A stretch of DNA of 7,112 nt. It comes from Lachnospiraceae bacterium (GTDB taxonomy: Bacteria > Bacillota_A > Clostridia > Lachnospirales > Lachnospiraceae). The notes under the pieces were generated by a model. The model searched no databases, had not been told where the DNA came from, and was given only the letters and a program-made list of their open reading frames with translations. The position numbers and the translations under genes were made by a program. The stretch spans positions 1 to 7,112 of the forward strand of contig JAQUUB010000163.1 in NCBI GenBank assembly GCA_028694115.1, read 5' to 3'. Positions 7,084 to 7,112 of the stretch are shown here, in pieces. Position 1 is the stretch's first letter. Each line of letters starts with the position of its first letter.

Positions 7084-7095
7084 GGTTTTGTTCAT
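7084..7095 (+). repeat. 12-bp direct repeat, right copy (candidate attR core)
   Basis: GGTTTTGTTCAT, identical to 26-37. Its last bases form the 8-bp palindrome TTCATGAA (7092-7099) with the flank, a dyad that is broken at the left copy (TTCATTTT). Confidence 0.65.
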
Positions 7096-7112
7096 GAATT
7101 TCAAGTTAATTT
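7096..7112 (+). pseudogene. Possible fragment of the same interrupted host gene, right flank
   Basis: Reads EFQVNF in the frame that continues from the left flank after excision between the 12-bp repeats. Only 17 bp are visible, so the gene cannot be named. Confidence 0.28.

Noticed and set aside
7069..7095. Minus-strand mini-ORF MNKTYRSR starting in the right core repeat
   Set aside because: Eight codons, no ribosome-binding site; the ATG arises from the core repeat itself.
26..7095. CRISPR array or resistance/metabolic cargo
   Set aside because: The repeats are irregularly spaced, in both orientations and confined to the ends; no gene outside the five-gene operon is supported.

Overview
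The window holds one compact mobile element of low-GC DNA. Its Shine-Dalgarno sequences are strong (GGAGGTGAT type), and its gene families suggest a gut-type Firmicute, most likely a Clostridia/Lachnospiraceae genome or an accessory element in one. That placement is inference from base composition and family resemblance; no host housekeeping gene is visible.

Layout. All five genes lie on the minus strand and are read from right to left as one tightly coupled operon: (1) 6821-5505, a tyrosine recombinase with the canonical R..HxxR..W..Y set; (2) 5518-3587, a large tyrosine-recombinase-like protein with an Arg box but a degenerate second half and a Cys-rich tail; (3) 3603-2020, a recombinase with GDTRH, GHE and YY motifs and a Cys-rich tail; (4) 2051-1311, a coiled-coil protein that resembles the TnpC-type accessory protein of Tn554-like elements; (5) 1310-249, a protein built of five tandem zinc-ribbon repeats (DUF4379-like). 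Neighbouring genes overlap by 14-32 bp or abut as TAAATG, so translational coupling is expected. A clear rho-independent terminator (202-167) closes the operon.

Ends. A perfect 12-bp direct repeat (GGTTTTGTTCAT) lies at 26-37 and 7084-7095 and is the best candidate for the recombination core (attL/attR). The right end, upstream of the first recombinase, carries further full or degenerate copies of this motif in both orientations (6938-7095), and one overlaps a candidate promoter. The left end is simple. Joining the two flanks through the 12-bp core gives a short continuous plus-strand reading frame, so the element may interrupt a host gene, though only 54 bp of the joined site can be seen.

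How it may work. The three recombinase-family proteins and the TnpC-like protein would form the integration/excision machinery of a Tn554-like or recombinase-in-trio-like transposon. There is no resistance or metabolic cargo. The only extra gene is the zinc-ribbon array, either a fifth component or a minimal passenger. Expression of the first recombinase looks restrained: its Shine-Dalgarno sequence sits inside a 30-bp imperfect palindrome that would fold into a stem hiding it.
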